Of a DNA stretch of 64,000 nt, positions 52,079-60,267 are shown piece by piece. Source of the stretch: Spirosoma montaniterrae (GTDB lineage: Bacteria; Bacteroidota; Bacteroidia; Cytophagales; Spirosomataceae); assembly GCF_001988955.1 (NCBI RefSeq), contig NZ_CP014263.1, forward strand, positions 4,703,501 through 4,767,500, given 5' to 3'. The position numbers were made by a program, and so were the translations under genes. Positions within the stretch are counted from its first letter, which is position 1. The number at the start of each line of letters is the position of its first letter. The notes beneath the pieces are model-generated. The model worked only from the letters and a program-made list of their open reading frames with translations. It was not told the origin of the DNA and did no database searches.

Positions 52079-53017
52079 TCAAAACAAACTACCCTGCACG
52101 ACTTTCGGCTGTAGCACCGGCTCGCGTAGATTGAGGCCACAGTGTTGGTTGAGCTGCCGTGTCCAGTATAGAATCAGTTCGGGCGCGGTGTCGTTGTCGC
52201 CCCCGCCGTGAATGAATAGATAAGCCGTTTGTAGCCCCTTCTCGAACCAGGTTTTCAGCCGTTGCACCCAGGCGTCGGCGCGGCTATAGTCGGTAGGGTG
52301 GCCTTCGTTGGCAATGAATCGTAGCGTTAGTACGGGGCTGCTCAGACCCATATGCAGCACGTCGCGCCGACCGGCTACGTCGGTAATCACTACGTGCCGA
52401 TGCAGGTTGTGCAGCCGTTCGAGGGTTTGGTTCCAGATTTGGGGGCGAAACCAGTCGGGGTGGCGAAACTCAACGGCCACGTCCAACTCATCGGGCAGCG
52501 ATTTCAGGTACGTTTCCAGCACCGGCCATTTCTCCGGCCCGAACGAGGGCGGCAATTGCAGAAACGACATACCCAGAAACTCTTCTAAACTCAATATAGC
52601 ATTCACAAACTCGTCGGTCAGGCTCTCGGAAGCAACCAACAGGCGTTCGTGGCTGATAATCTGCGGAAACTTAGGGCAATACGTAAAGCCGGGCCGGGCG
52701 GGCGACCCGGTAGCTTCCGTTTTCCATTTTGCGATCATACCCGCTGTCGGAATCTGGTAATGAGTCAGATTGAGTTCAATGGTGTTGAACTGCCGGGTGT
52801 AATAATGCAGGAAATCACGCTCTTTGGCAGTTGAAGGATACACCTTGCCAACATAATCCTTGTTCGCCCAGATTGGCCCGCCTATGTACACCTGCGGTTG
52901 CCAACTCAGGTTACGGGGCGTTGGCTCAACCGCTGCCCATACGCGGGCGTTGAAAGGCGCACCCGGTGGCAGTGCGAAGTTAACCGTATCGAGATTAGGC
53001 GTTTTTCCGAATTCCAT
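52079..53017 (-). CDS. DUF72-family protein
   Basis: A 312-residue TIM-barrel-like protein of the DUF72 (YecE) group: VYIGGPIWANKDYVGKVYP, HYYTRQFNTIELNLTHY, FLQLPPSFGPEKW and VAVEFRHPDWF are family blocks. Function unknown; no signal peptide. The ATG at 53017 (MEFGKTPN) is chosen; the longer frame begins in the AT-rich upstream region. Two AAATAC-type operator-like blocks lie just upstream. Confidence 0.9.
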   Translation of the reverse strand: MEFGKTPNLDTVNFALPPGAPFNARVWAAVEPTPRNLSWQPQVYIGGPIWANKDYVGKVYPSTAKERDFLHYYTRQFNTIELNLTHYQIPTAGMIAKWKTEATGSPARPGFTYCPKFPQIISHERLLVASESLTDEFVNAILSLEEFLGMSFLQLPPSFGPEKWPVLETYLKSLPDELDVAVEFRHPDWFRPQIWNQTLERLHNLHRHVVITDVAGRRDVLHMGLSSPVLTLRFIANEGHPTDYSRADAWVQRLKTWFEKGLQTAYLFIHGGGDNDTAPELILYWTRQLNQHCGLNLREPVLQPKVVQGSLF

Positions 53018-53048
53018 GTCTGTGCTGATGAAGTGACAAGTAAACAAA

Positions 53049-53084
53049 AAATACGTCGTATTTGTCACAAAATACACCGTATGC
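53049..53084. promoter_or_regulatory. operator-like repeated dyad upstream of DUF72
   Basis: An odd-length palindrome AAATACGTCGTATTT (53049-53063) is followed 22 bases on by a related block AAATACACCGTAT (53071-53083). The near two-turn spacing fits tandem binding of one regulator. It could control DUF72 (minus) or the small frame interrupted by the TnpB element (plus). Confidence 0.35.
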
Positions 53085-53164
53085 CCCCTGGGAGCATATC
53101 GACTTGTTGAGTTGGTCAGAACAAGTTCGGTATCAGCTTGGCACTAAATCCGCTAAAGAAGTGT

Positions 53165-53300
53165 TTGACATCCTCCCCTCCCTAAAGGAAGGGGATTCCC
53201 AAACGAACAAATAGTCTGAGATGGTTCACGTTTCAACTTCCACCGCCCCCCAAGCACTAAGCCTGAAAAGGTCTTACACGGAATCCACGCGCTTAGACGG
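53165..53300 (-). ncRNA. predicted omega RNA of the TnpB element
   Basis: In TnpB systems the guide scaffold covers the 3' end of tnpB and runs to the element's right end. Here about 128 bases lie between the tnpB stop (53293) and the TCAA end (53165), ending in the hairpin formed by CCCCTCCC and GGAAGGGG. The first bases beyond the element on the minus strand (ACACTTCTTTAGCGGATTTA) would be the present guide. Predicted from position and end structure only. Confidence 0.55.
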
Positions 53301-54378
53301 TAAGCCCTACCGCAAAATTCCAAATATTCTTAGCCGCATTCTCGTCGCGGTCATGCTCACGTTTACAGTCGGGGCATTGCCAGTTACGCACAGTAAGGGG
53401 CATAGCCTGAGCCACGTAGCCACAGCACCAACACCGTTTGGAGGAGGGAAAGAAACGGTCAATCTTCACCAACGCTTTACCCCGCCAAACACACTTGTAA
53501 TCCAGCATCGACACGAACCGACCGAACGAAGCGTCGCTGATATGCTTTGCCAGTTTACGATTTCTGACCAGACCCCGCACGTTCAGGTCTTCCACCGCGA
53601 TTACGTCAAACCGGCGTACTATGTCGGTCGTGACTTTGTTGAGGTGGTCAACGCGGGCATTGGACAACTTTTCGTGGACTTTGGCAACTTTGATACGTTG
53701 ACGGTTCCAACGTCCCGAACCTTTGGTTTTCCGGCTCAGGGACTTTTGGGCTTTTGCCAACTTGGTTTCGTACTTTCTGGTAAATCTCAGATTAGCAATC
53801 CGTTCGCCGTTACTCAGCGTTGCCAGTCGATTGATACCCAAATCAACGCCGATAGATTCGCCGGTTTTGGCGAACGTCTGGGGTGTTTCGTCCAACACCA
53901 GCGAGACGTAATAGCGTCCGGCCCCCGTCTTGCTGATAGTCACAGTCGTCGGCTGAGAGGTGAACGAGCGCGACCAACGGACTTTAAGTTTACCAATTTT
54001 GGCAAGACTCAAAACACTGTTGGTATACTTGAAAGCAGAGGTGGTGTATTCAGCACTTTGTCTGTCGCGTTTGCTCTTGAATCGGGGGTACTTAGCCCGG
54101 CCCGCAAAGAAGTTGCCGAACGCGGTTTGCAGGTTTCTGAGACTCTGTTGCAAAGGGACGCAACTGACCTCGTTGAGCCACTGGTGTTCAGGAGTCTTTT
54201 TGAGAGCGGTCAGGGCGGCACTGGATTGGTTGTAGTTGATGCGTTCCCCATTGGCCCACGCATCTGTCCGCAACCGCAAGGCCCAGTTCCAGGTAAAGCG
54301 CGTATGCCCAAATACCCGGCTCAATTCCTGAGCCTGCGTATCGGTGGGATAGCAGCGAAACGTGTACCGGACTTTCAC
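53293..54378 (-). CDS. tnpB: TnpB RNA-guided endonuclease
   Basis: A 361-residue TnpB: N-terminal helical/oligonucleotide-binding part (about 1-170), then a RuvC core with Asp179 in GVDLGINRLA, Glu263 in AVEDLNVRG and Asp345 in EHDRDENAAKNI, and a zinc ribbon with C316/C319 and C335/C338. All catalytic and zinc residues are present, so activity is likely. Start is a GTG at 54378 (VKVRYTF read as Met). The upstream segment has a TATCTTTA box one base off the -7 consensus, inside the element. TnpB cleaves DNA matching its omega-RNA guide next to a TAM, which favours retention of the element. Confidence 0.93.
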   Translation of the reverse strand: MKVRYTFRCYPTDTQAQELSRVFGHTRFTWNWALRLRTDAWANGERINYNQSSAALTALKKTPEHQWLNEVSCVPLQQSLRNLQTAFGNFFAGRAKYPRFKSKRDRQSAEYTTSAFKYTNSVLSLAKIGKLKVRWSRSFTSQPTTVTISKTGAGRYYVSLVLDETPQTFAKTGESIGVDLGINRLATLSNGERIANLRFTRKYETKLAKAQKSLSRKTKGSGRWNRQRIKVAKVHEKLSNARVDHLNKVTTDIVRRFDVIAVEDLNVRGLVRNRKLAKHISDASFGRFVSMLDYKCVWRGKALVKIDRFFPSSKRCWCCGYVAQAMPLTVRNWQCPDCKREHDRDENAAKNIWNFAVGLTV

Positions 54379-54582
54379 AGTCTAAAGATACAAAAGGCAT
54401 CTCACACAATCAACAGTTTATTTGTAAACTTTGGAATCGTTGCGTCTCCCCGTGCACTGGCCTTGCAACGCTACGCGCTTGCTGCCGAACGTCGGCCTGG
54501 CGCGATTCCTCCCCCCGCTAAAGCAGGGGGTTTCCTCGCGGGATTATCATGAGTTTTTAGATGCCGTTGAAACATTAGTACT

Positions 54583-54915
54583 ATGGATAAGCAAACATTG
54601 GTAGAAAACGCCATACAAAGGATAGGCGATAGTTTGAAACAACGTGGTTTACTCCTAACTGATTATCGCGTTATGCCTGCTTATTATGGCTACCTTGTTT
54701 ACCCAGCGCGTGTGGGCATTGTTATTCCATCGCTAAAAGGCAAGTCGGTCGGCGAGCGTATTGGTATTACCAGTGGGATAGCTCGTGAAGTTTTATCCGC
54801 CGAAGAGCGAGCCTTGGTCAATGCGCTGCTGCCGTTTACTTCGTCGGAAGAAATGAACGAAAACTTCGACGAACGCATTGCCCGCGTCATGGTCGAACAC
54901 GCTTGGCCGGACTAA
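54583..54915 (+). CDS. small protein of unknown function
   Basis: A 110-residue protein (MDKQTLVENAIQRIG...), with helix at the N-terminus, a short beta segment (YYGYLVYPARVGIVIP) and an acidic C-terminal helix. No family recognised. It sits between the TnpB element and valS; the small split frame upstream overlaps it by 22 bases, so the two may once have been a two-gene unit. A hairpin with a T run follows. Confidence 0.6.
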   Translation: MDKQTLVENAIQRIGDSLKQRGLLLTDYRVMPAYYGYLVYPARVGIVIPSLKGKSVGERIGITSGIAREVLSAEERALVNALLPFTSSEEMNENFDERIARVMVEHAWPD

Positions 54916-54951
54916 CTGACACGCACGTTGAAATTAATCGAAATCAGTGTC

Positions 54952-54985
54952 CCGTCCGGTAAATCTCCGAGACGGGCTTATTTTT
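54952..54985 (+). terminator. terminator between the small gene and valS
   Basis: CCCGTCCGG pairs with CCGAGACGGG (one bulge), followed by CTTATTTTT. It ends the plus-strand small gene, and its T run overlaps the -7 box of valS. Confidence 0.6.
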
Positions 54986-54986
54986 G
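54979..54986 (+). promoter_or_regulatory. -7 element of valS
   Basis: TATTTTTG matches TAnnTTTG and ends 31 bases before the valS ATG at 55018. The -33 box is not clear; the hairpin lies over that region. Confidence 0.45.
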
Positions 54987-55017
54987 CACTTCAAACGGGT
55001 CTGCCCCGCCGAATCCC

Positions 55018-57689
55018 ATGATCGCTAAAACATATAGTCCGCAGGAAATAGAAGAGAAATGGTATCAGTACTGGCTTGATAACCAATTCTTTAAATCAAC
55101 GCCTGATGCGCGTGAGCCGTACACCATCGTGATTCCGCCCCGAATGTGACGGGTATGCTACACATGGGACACATGCTCAACAACACCATTCAGGACGTGC
55201 TGATTCGGAAAGCGCGGATGGAAGGCAAAAACGCCTGTTGGGTGCCCGGCACCGATCATGCAAGCATTGCCACCGAAGCTAAAGTAGTGGCAATGCTCAA
55301 AGAACGCGGTATCAACAAGCACGATCTTACCCGCGAACAGTTTCTGGAGTATGCCTGGGAATGGACGCACAAATACGGCGGTATCATCCTGCAACAACTC
55401 CGTAAACTCGGCGCATCGTGCGACTGGGACCGGACACGCTTTACAATGGAACCGGCTCTGTATGAATCGGTTATCGATACCTTTGTTGACCTCTATGAGA
55501 AAGGCAAAATCTACCGGGGCGTTCGCATGGTGAACTGGGACCCGCAGGGCCTTACCGCCGTTTCCGACGAAGAGGTGATTACAAAGGAAGTACAGCAAAA
55601 ACTTGTCTATATCAACTACGCCATTGCCGGTAGCGAGGGCGAATCGATTACAATTGCCACCGTCCGTCCCGAAACCATCATGGCCGATGCGGCTATCTGC
55701 GTAAACCCGAACGACGAACGATATAAGCATCTGCATGGTAAAAAAGCACTGATTCCACTCATCAATCGTGAAATTCCAATTATCACTGACGACTATGTGA
55801 CGATGGACTTCGGTACGGGTGGTCTGAAAGTAACGCCCGCCCACGACCCGAACGATTACGCACTGGGTATCAAACACAACCTGCCCGTAATCGACATCCT
55901 CAACGACAACGGCACCCTCAATGAAAAAGCGCAGATTCTGGTTGGGCAGGATCGGTTTGCGGCTCGTAAAGCCATTATCAAACTACTCGAAGAAGCTGGT
56001 CATTTAGCCAAAACCGAAGACTATAAATCGAACGTTGGCACGTCGGAGCGGACGGGCGCGGTGATAGAGCCGAAACTGTCGTTGCAGTGGTTTTTGAAAA
56101 TGGACGAGATTGCCAAACCCGCCCTCGAAAACGTGCTGAACGACACGATACAGCTTAATCCGCCAAAGTTTAAGAATATGTATCGGTCGTGGATGGAGAA
56201 TCCGCACGATTGGTGTATCAGCCGTCAACTGTGGTGGGGGCAGCGTATCCCGGCTTTTTATTTGCAGGATGGCACCGTCGTAGTGGCCCGAAACAAACAC
56301 GAAGCTCTCGAAAAAGTGCAGCATGAGCGGCTGTTGTTTGCCATGACCGAAGCCGACCTGACGCAGGACGACGACGTATTAGACACCTGGTTTTCGTCGT
56401 GGCTCTGGCCGATGTCGGTTTTCAAGCCTTCGGGCAACCCCGATGACCGGGATGCCGGACCACCGAAAGCCGGGCCGAACGATCTGGCTTACTACTATCC
56501 AACCAACACCCTCGTTACGGGTTTTGATATTATTTTCTTCTGGGTAGCCCGCATGATTGTGGCCGGGTACGAATACCAGCACGAGCGGCCATTCAAAGAC
56601 GTATATTTTACGGGTATGGTACGCGATAAGCTGGGCCGCAAAATGTCGAAACAACTTGGCAATTCGCCCGACCCGCTCAACCTCATCGACCAGTACGGGG
56701 CCGATGGCGTTAGAACGGGCATGTTGTTTAGTTCAGCCGCTGGCAACGACCTCTTATTCGATGAAAAACTCTGCGAACAGGGCCGCAACTTCAGCAACAA
56801 AATCTGGAACGCCTTCCGGCTGGTAAAAGGTTGGACCCCCACCGGCGTAGAGACACAGACATCGCTGCCCATCCGGTGGTTCGAATCGAAGCTGAACGCA
56901 ACGCTTACGCAGATTGAAGACGATTTCAGCAAGTTTCGTATTTCAGATGCGTTGCAGGCTATTTACAAGCTTATTTGGGACGATTTCTGTTCACAGTACC
57001 TCGAACTTATCAAACCAGCTTTTGATAGTGAGACCGGCATGGCCCAGCCCATCGACCTCGCCACCTACAACGCGACCATCAATTTCTTTGAGCGGCTGAT
57101 GTGTTTGGCACATCCGTTTATGCCATTTATTACCGAAGAAATTTGGCAGGACATTCGCGAACGAAAACCCGGCGAAAGCATTTGCGTGGCTACGTTCCCA
57201 CAGCCAAACGTTATCGATACGCAGATTCTGACCGATTTCGAGACGTTGTTCGACATTATTACCAACGTGCGGAACATTCGGAACAGCAAACAGATTTCGC
57301 CTAAAACCACGTTGCCGCTGGCAATCCGAACGGCTTCGTCGGCCCGCTTCCAGCCACTCGAATCACTGATTCAGAAAATGGCGAATGTGTCGGACATCAG
57401 TTACGTGGCGGAGAAACCCGACGGCAGTTCCAGCGTAGCTTTTCTGATAAAGGCCGATGAGTTTTTTGTGAACGTTGCCGGTGAGATAGATGTGGCGCAG
57501 GAAATTGAAAACGCTGAGAAAGAGTTGGCTTATCATATTGGCTTCCGCGACTCGACCCTGAAAAAGTTATCGAACGAAAAATTCGTCGCCAATGCCAAAC
57601 CCGACGTGGTTGAGCGCGAACGCCAGAAACTTGCCGACGCCAATGCTAAAATTCAGGCACTGGAGGAGAGGCTCGGCGCATTGAAATAA
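55018..57689 (+). CDS. valS: valyl-tRNA synthetase, frameshifted in this sequence
   Basis: The enzyme begins MIAKTYSPQEIEEKW at 55018 and breaks at a C run at 55138-55141, after which the correct frame (IPP then PNVTGMLHMGHM) is continued from 55146. One missing C in the run CCCC restores an 890-residue enzyme. All key parts remain: HIGH variant HMGHM, KMSKQ and a C-terminal coiled coil. ValRS is essential, and no other copy is in this window; a sequencing error in a homopolymer is the simplest explanation, though a real defect cannot be excluded. The 41-residue first part has normal family sequence. It charges tRNA-Val and edits threonine. Confidence 0.9.
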
Positions 57690-57794
57690 GATGTACCGGT
57701 CCGGTTAATCGGGTAGATATATTCTACCATGTTAATTTACAAAAAAATACAAGAATATTCGTATAATTGCCCTATTAACCTTCATTGTTAACAA

Positions 57795-58313
57795 ATGAAC
57801 AAATGTGTTTTTTTAGACCGCGACGGCGTTCTAAACGAAGACCGGACCGACTACGTCTATCGGGTTGAAGATTTTATTATTCCCGACGGTGTACCCGAGG
57901 CACTGCATTTGCTGAAAAATGCCGGTTATTTGCTCATTGTTATTACTAATCAGGCAGGCATCGCTAAAGGGCTTTACACGCGCGACGACGTTATGGCGTG
58001 TTATCATTATTTGCAGCAACAGTGCGGTAATGTTATCGATGACATTTATTATAGTCCGCATCATCCGGCGTTCGACAGTCATTCGCTAACGCGTAAACCC
58101 GACTCGTTGCTGCTCGAAAAAGCAATTGCCAAATACAACATCTCCACCAGCGATTCCTGGATGATTGGCGATGCCCTGCGCGATATGCAGGCTGGTCGGC
58201 GGGTGGGCGTCCGCACGGTGCGGATTGCCCACGATGCGCAGCCTTCACCCGACTATGATGGGTGTGCGTCTAACTTGCTCGAAGCATCGCGATTTGTGTT
58301 GGAGCAGGCATAA
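57795..58313 (+). CDS. GmhB-like HAD phosphatase
   Basis: A 172-residue HAD enzyme with motif I FLDRDGVLNED, motif II ITNQAG, motif III Lys in TRKPDSLL and motif IV GDALRDMQAG. The layout is that of D,D-heptose 1,7-bisphosphate phosphatase (GmhB) or histidinol phosphatase. The zinc loop normally reads CPHHP...CxCRKP; here it is SPHHP...SLTRKP, so the zinc cysteines are lost. It would make heptose for lipopolysaccharide if GmhB. The A+T-rich gap before it (57690-57794) holds a short dyad GGTAGA/TCTACC. Confidence 0.82.
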   Translation: MNKCVFLDRDGVLNEDRTDYVYRVEDFIIPDGVPEALHLLKNAGYLLIVITNQAGIAKGLYTRDDVMACYHYLQQQCGNVIDDIYYSPHHPAFDSHSLTRKPDSLLLEKAIAKYNISTSDSWMIGDALRDMQAGRRVGVRTVRIAHDAQPSPDYDGCASNLLEASRFVLEQA

Positions 58314-58357
58314 AAAACGCCCAACGCGAACCTTGCGGGGTTTGTGTTAGGCGTTTT
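58314..58357 (+). terminator. terminator after the GmhB-like gene
   Basis: AAAACGCCCAAC (58314-58325) pairs with GTTAGGCGTTTT (58346-58357) with one mismatch, starting on the base after the stop codon; the stem ends in TTTT. Confidence 0.7.
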
Positions 58358-58375
58358 GTCCAATTGTTCCATTCT

Positions 58376-58501
58376 CTACGCCCGTATCTGCACAGGAGCG
58401 GGCTTTTGTACGCTACCATAAGCTGGGCAGGTAGCCCGGCGGTTACACGCGCTCAGCGATACAGTAGCCAGCACGATGGTCAGAATAAATAGCTTTTTCA
58501 T
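58376..58501 (-). CDS. 41-residue lipoprotein
   Basis: A short gene: ATG at 58501, stop TAG at 58376. It encodes MKKLFILTIVLATVSLSAC, a full signal peptide with lipobox, followed by only 22 residues (NRRATCPAYGSVQ...). It would be an outer-membrane or periplasmic lipopeptide of unknown role. It lies 71 bases downstream of the speA stop on the same strand. The complete lipobox makes a chance frame unlikely. Confidence 0.7.
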   Translation of the reverse strand: MKKLFILTIVLATVSLSACNRRATCPAYGSVQKPAPVQIRA

Positions 58502-58572
58502 CTACAATAACCTTCCGTTTAATGATTTGGTATGCTCTGAGACACAACGAATTTAGTGCCAAAAACTGTATT

Positions 58573-60054
58573 TCAGGCTTCTTCCTTCGCTAATTCTGCG
58601 GCTTCTTCACGCTCTTCGGCAGCTTCCGTTGCATCTAATTCAGTTGGGCCAGGTTCGGCATCACCGTATCCCAGAATTTTCAGCATAACCTCGCTATTCT
58701 GCTCAGGCGCAAACAGACGCGAGCGCAAATTTCCCTGTTCGTCTTTATCGACAATAACATGTTGCGGAGCAGGAATCAGGCAGTGCTGAATACCCCCGTA
58801 TCCACCCAGCGATTCCTGATAAGCACCCGTGTGAAACAGGCCAATATACTGCTCTTCCTGCTCCTGATCGAAGATAGGCAAATACAGATCGGCACTGTGC
58901 GTTTCGGTATTATAAAAATCGTGCGAGTCGCAGGTTAGGCCACCGAGGTTCACTTTCTGGTAAGGATTGTCCCAGTTGTTTACCGATAGCATGATATATT
59001 TCTGACCCAGACCCCACGAATCGGGCAGTTGCGTAATGAACGACCCGTCGATCATATACCACAACTCCTTGTCATTCTGCAACTTCTGGTCGATTACTTT
59101 GTAAATAACGGCCCCGCTCTCGCCCACCGTGAACGAGCCGAACTCAGTGAAGATATTCGGCACCGGCACGTTGTTTTTATTGCATATCCACTGAATGCTC
59201 TCCACGATCTGATCAATCATGGCCTGATAATCATACGTAAACTGAAACGACGTTTGAATCGGCATACCTCCGCCAATATCAATCGAATCGAGATCAGGGC
59301 AGATTTTGCGCAATTCGCAATACTTATACATGAACCGGCTCAATTCGCTCCAGTAATACGCGCTGTCTTTGATGCCCGTGTTGATGAAGAAGTGTAGCAT
59401 TTTCAACTTAAACCGCTCATTCGTCGCGATTTTGTTGCGATACAGTTCATTCACATCTGAGTAACGAATACCGAGCCGAGACGTATAAAACGCAAAATTG
59501 GGTTCCTCGTCAGTAGCAATTCGGATACCTAAATTAACGGTTTCTGCGGTTACTGTATCTTCGTAGGCTTCAATCTCCTTCAGGTTATCAAGAACTGGAA
59601 TTACATTAAACCCTTCGTTCAGCAATTCAGTAATATACTGTGTGTACAGTGGGCGTTTATAGCCATTACTGATAATGTACGTTTGCTTGTTTACCTTCCC
59701 CATTTTATACAACTCCCGGATAATGGGAATATCGTAGGCCGACGAGGTTTCGAGGTGAATGTTGTTCTTGAGTGCCTCTTCAAGCACAAACCGAAAGTGG
59801 GATGACTTGGTGCAGTAGCAGTACGTATAGGAACCTTTGTAATTGTACCGCTTCATAGCGTTCTTGAACAGCAACTTGGCGTGTTCAATATGCTCCGTGA
59901 TTTTGGGTAAATACGTCAGTTTCAATGGTGTACCATACTCCCGAACAATGTCCATCAAGGGCACATTGTTGAACAACAGTTGGTTGTTCTCCACATTAAA
60001 CTCCCGCGTGGGGAACTCAAATGTCTGGTCAATCAGGTCATAGTAAGTTTTCAT
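58573..60054 (-). CDS. speA: biosynthetic arginine decarboxylase (PLP fold III)
   Basis: A 493-residue enzyme with the fold-III PLP site: the Schiff-base Lys in YCYCTKSSHFRF, the His and Gly-rich GGGMP motif (SIDIGGGMPIQ), and the C-terminal active-site Cys region ETHSADLYLP/GLTCDSHDFY. It decarboxylates arginine to agmatine, the first step of polyamine synthesis by that route; diaminopimelate decarboxylase-like specificity is the alternative but the fit to the Bacteroidota SpeA group is good. I use the ATG at 60054. A 41-residue lipoprotein gene follows. Acidic, low-complexity C-terminus (AEEREEAAELAKEEA). Confidence 0.85.
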   Translation of the reverse strand: MKTYYDLIDQTFEFPTREFNVENNQLLFNNVPLMDIVREYGTPLKLTYLPKITEHIEHAKLLFKNAMKRYNYKGSYTYCYCTKSSHFRFVLEEALKNNIHLETSSAYDIPIIRELYKMGKVNKQTYIISNGYKRPLYTQYITELLNEGFNVIPVLDNLKEIEAYEDTVTAETVNLGIRIATDEEPNFAFYTSRLGIRYSDVNELYRNKIATNERFKLKMLHFFINTGIKDSAYYWSELSRFMYKYCELRKICPDLDSIDIGGGMPIQTSFQFTYDYQAMIDQIVESIQWICNKNNVPVPNIFTEFGSFTVGESGAVIYKVIDQKLQNDKELWYMIDGSFITQLPDSWGLGQKYIMLSVNNWDNPYQKVNLGGLTCDSHDFYNTETHSADLYLPIFDQEQEEQYIGLFHTGAYQESLGGYGGIQHCLIPAPQHVIVDKDEQGNLRSRLFAPEQNSEVMLKILGYGDAEPGPTELDATEAAEEREEAAELAKEEA

Positions 60055-60209
60055 CCCTACGTTTGGCGCATACAAAGACTACCGGTCGTTGCGGTTTATA
60101 ATTAAAAAAACAGCCGCGAAATTGATGCCAATGCCTGAACTTTCCAAGCATAGTCTATTCGCAAGATAGTCAACAAGATTATCCGGGGTTTGATTCGGAA
60201 ACCTGCAAA

Positions 60210-60240
60210 TTTAATAGTGACGAAATACATCTTACTTTTG
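60210..60240 (+). promoter_or_regulatory. promoter of mpl
   Basis: TTTA (60210-60213), a 19-base spacer and TACTTTTG (60233-60240), with one mismatch in the -33 box. It lies 27 bases before the ATG at 60268. Confidence 0.55.
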
Positions 60241-60267
60241 TGCTTCGACACTATCTTATTGACCTCA

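Larger units (their letters stand above)
53165..54545 (-). mobile_element. IS200/IS605-type element with tnpB only (IS1341-like)
   Basis: An element of about 1.38 kb carrying only tnpB and no tnpA Y1 transposase. Both ends bear subterminal hairpins: CCCCTCCC/GGAAGGGG near the right end (53174-53194) and CCCCCGC/GCAGGGGG near the left end. On the minus strand the right end reads GAGGATGTCAA, where TCAA is the IS608-type cleavage tetranucleotide; the left end starts AATCCCGCGAGG after the flank ...CATGAT. I therefore place the element between TGAT (54546-54549, a TAM-like target) and TCAA (53165-53168). There is no target duplication, as expected for this family. Boundaries are an inference supported by the rejoined reading frame. 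Confidence 0.75.
53062..54604 (+). pseudogene. small reading frame split by the TnpB element
   Basis: Left of the element (53062-53164) the plus strand codes without stop ...GTKSAKEV; right of it (54546-54604) the same frame continues YHEFLDAVETLV... to a TAG at 54602. When the element at 53165-54545 is removed in silico, the junction reads codon for codon through GTG-TAT-CAT, giving a smooth helical protein of about 40-50 residues. No ATG start is visible (a TTG at 53062 or 53104 is possible), so it may be a fragment. The 3' part overlaps the following gene (54583) by 22 bases. Inference; no homologue checked. Confidence 0.35.

Noticed and set aside
53221..54552. A long plus-strand frame of about 443 codons across the TnpB element
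   Set aside because: It is the antisense of tnpB; it has no recognised motif and its codon pattern follows the opposite gene.
55130..55146. Programmed ribosomal frameshifting at the valS break
   Set aside because: The site lacks a slippery heptamer and a downstream structure was not seen; a homopolymer sequencing error is simpler.
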